DNA of 5,446 nt from Propionibacterium sp. (lineage in GTDB: Bacteria > Actinomycetota > Actinomycetes > Propionibacteriales > Propionibacteriaceae): positions 1 through 5,446 of the forward strand of contig DURG01000183.1 in the NCBI GenBank assembly GCA_012837465.1, given 5' to 3'. Under the pieces are notes generated by a model, which saw nothing but the letters and a program-made list of their open reading frames with translations, made no database searches and was not told the origin of the DNA. The translations under genes were made by a program, and so were the position numbers. Below are positions 4,822 through 5,446 of the stretch, one piece after another (positions within the stretch are counted from its first letter, which is position 1; each line of letters starts with the position of its first letter).

Positions 4822-5331
4822 ATGACGATCCATGGTGGGCACCCCTTCGCCGAGGCATTCAGCGAGCCTGAGCGTCGCTTCCGGGGGCGGCTCGCCTCGC
4901 GCGTGACGCTCTGGACTGCCGGGGAGGGGAGCAATCGGGCGGGCCTGACGGTCAGCTCGCAGTTGGTCGCGATGGGCGACCCCTGGCGGGTGGTCGCCGT
5001 CCTCAACCCCGACGCGGAGCTCACCGAGCAACTGCTGGAGACCGGCCGCGCCGCCATCAGCACGCTCTCCCCGGGGCAGCACGCGCTGTCCGACGCCTTC
5101 GCCGGAGGGCCCGCGCCTGGAGGCCCGTTCCGCCTGAGCGAATGGGAACAGACCGAGTGGGGGCCGGTGCCGGCGGGCCAGCCCACCTGGGCGGGGGTGA
5201 GGCTGGAGGGCGTGGTGGAACTGGGCTGGCAGCAGTTGGTCACCTGCGCCATCGCGCACGTCGTCATCGACGATGCGGACGAGCCCCTGGTCAACCATCG
5301 CGGGCGGTTGAGGGGCCTCGACCTGGGCTGA
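4822..5331 (+). CDS. Flavin-reductase-domain protein (FMN-binding split barrel)
   Basis: This is a 169-aa protein. ATG 4822 was chosen because the promoter-like TAGTCT lies immediately upstream and the frame before it is short and non-protein-like. It resembles the flavin reductase-like domain family: SRVTLWTAG (26-34), the FMN-contacting AGLTVSSQLVAMGDP segment (40-54), VVAVLNPDAELTEQLLETG (57-75), AISTLSPGQHALSDAFAG (78-95) and the closing PLVNHRGRLRGL (155-166), which matches the usual PLVYHRGRYR ending. Such proteins bind FMN or FAD and either reduce it with NAD(P)H for a partner monooxygenase or use it directly. No monooxygenase gene is visible next to it. It is soluble, of normal length, and appears intact right after the gene debris, with its own promoter. 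Confidence 0.82.
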   Translation: MTIHGGHPFAEAFSEPERRFRGRLASRVTLWTAGEGSNRAGLTVSSQLVAMGDPWRVVAVLNPDAELTEQLLETGRAAISTLSPGQHALSDAFAGGPAPGGPFRLSEWEQTEWGPVPAGQPTWAGVRLEGVVELGWQQLVTCAIAHVVIDDADEPLVNHRGRLRGLDLG

Positions 5332-5360
5332 CCGCTCCCACGGCTCGACCTTGGCCTCGC

Positions 5361-5366
5361 CATAAT
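5361..5366 (+). promoter_or_regulatory. -10 hexamer CATAAT for a leaderless start at 5373
   Basis: CATAAT (5 of 6 matches to TATAAT) is followed by GGGCCC and ATG 5373, a 6-nt spacing, in the 41-nt gap after the flavin reductase gene. No good -35 is seen at 16-19 bp and no Shine-Dalgarno sequence is present. The arrangement matches the other hexamer-GGG-start sites. Confidence 0.5.
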
Positions 5367-5372
5367 GGGCCC

Positions 5373-5446
5373 ATGCGCACTGAAGCGGAGAACACGGCGC
5401 TGGCCGCCTACGACACCGTGGCCGAGGCCTACGCCGAGACCTTCCC
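5373..5446 (+). CDS. Start of a probable class I SAM-dependent methyltransferase, cut by the window end
   Basis: Only 25 residues are present. They begin MRTEAENTALAAYDTVAEAY, and the YDTVAEAYAE motif is typical of the N-terminal helix of class I SAM-dependent methyltransferases, just before the SAM-binding region. The ATG is supported by the CATAAT hexamer 6 nt upstream. The acceptor substrate cannot be known from this piece. It is unrelated in sequence to the methyltransferase stub at 4032. The family call rests on one short motif. Confidence 0.5.
   Translation, partial: MRTEAENTALAAYDTVAEAYAETF

Overview
The window comes from a high-GC bacterium, most probably an actinomycete. Third codon positions are strongly G/C. 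Starts are ATG or GTG. Several genes have a -10-like hexamer only 6-8 nt before the start codon, as in leaderless actinobacterial transcripts, and the DnaA-box-like 9-mer has the TTGTCCACA form known from Streptomyces and relatives. A family such as Propionibacteriaceae is possible, but I cannot fix the taxon from sequence alone. All intact genes lie on the + strand.

Layout, left to right: (1) the 3' part of a YbaK/EbsC-type aminoacyl-tRNA deacylase gene (1-417). (2) A cytosolic-looking M28 zinc metallopeptidase (480-1433). (3) A 54-codon ORF (1458-1622) that reads as a sugar O-acetyltransferase (left-handed beta-helix) reduced by two in-frame deletions, joined by a GTGA overlap to (4) an intact alpha/beta-hydrolase (1619-2416). 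(5) A 264-bp intergenic region, visibly less GC-rich, with a perfect 9-bp inverted repeat and a DnaA-box-like 9-mer. (6) A GNAT acetyltransferase (2681-3196) and (7) a crotonase-family enzyme (3250-4029) that lacks both hydratase glutamates and looks more like an isomerase. (8) A scar at about 4030-4340, where a methyltransferase N-terminus stops abruptly and runs into a broken membrane-protein fragment on the opposite strand, followed by the C-terminal domain of an FtsX-like ABC permease (to 4764). (9) An intact flavin-reductase-domain protein (4822-5331). (10) The first 25 codons of a probable SAM-dependent methyltransferase (5373 to the window end).

The intact genes look like unrelated housekeeping or accessory enzymes with their own start signals, not one pathway. 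The only clear couplings are the 54-codon ORF with the hydrolase, and the crotonase gene with the methyltransferase stub 2 nt behind it. I found no RNA genes, CRISPR array, complete insertion sequence or convincing terminator. I do not see a complete new system. The points most worth following are the repeated leaderless-start signature, the gene debris at 4030-4764, the shrunken acetyltransferase kept open ahead of the hydrolase, and the intergenic inverted repeat with its DnaA-like site.
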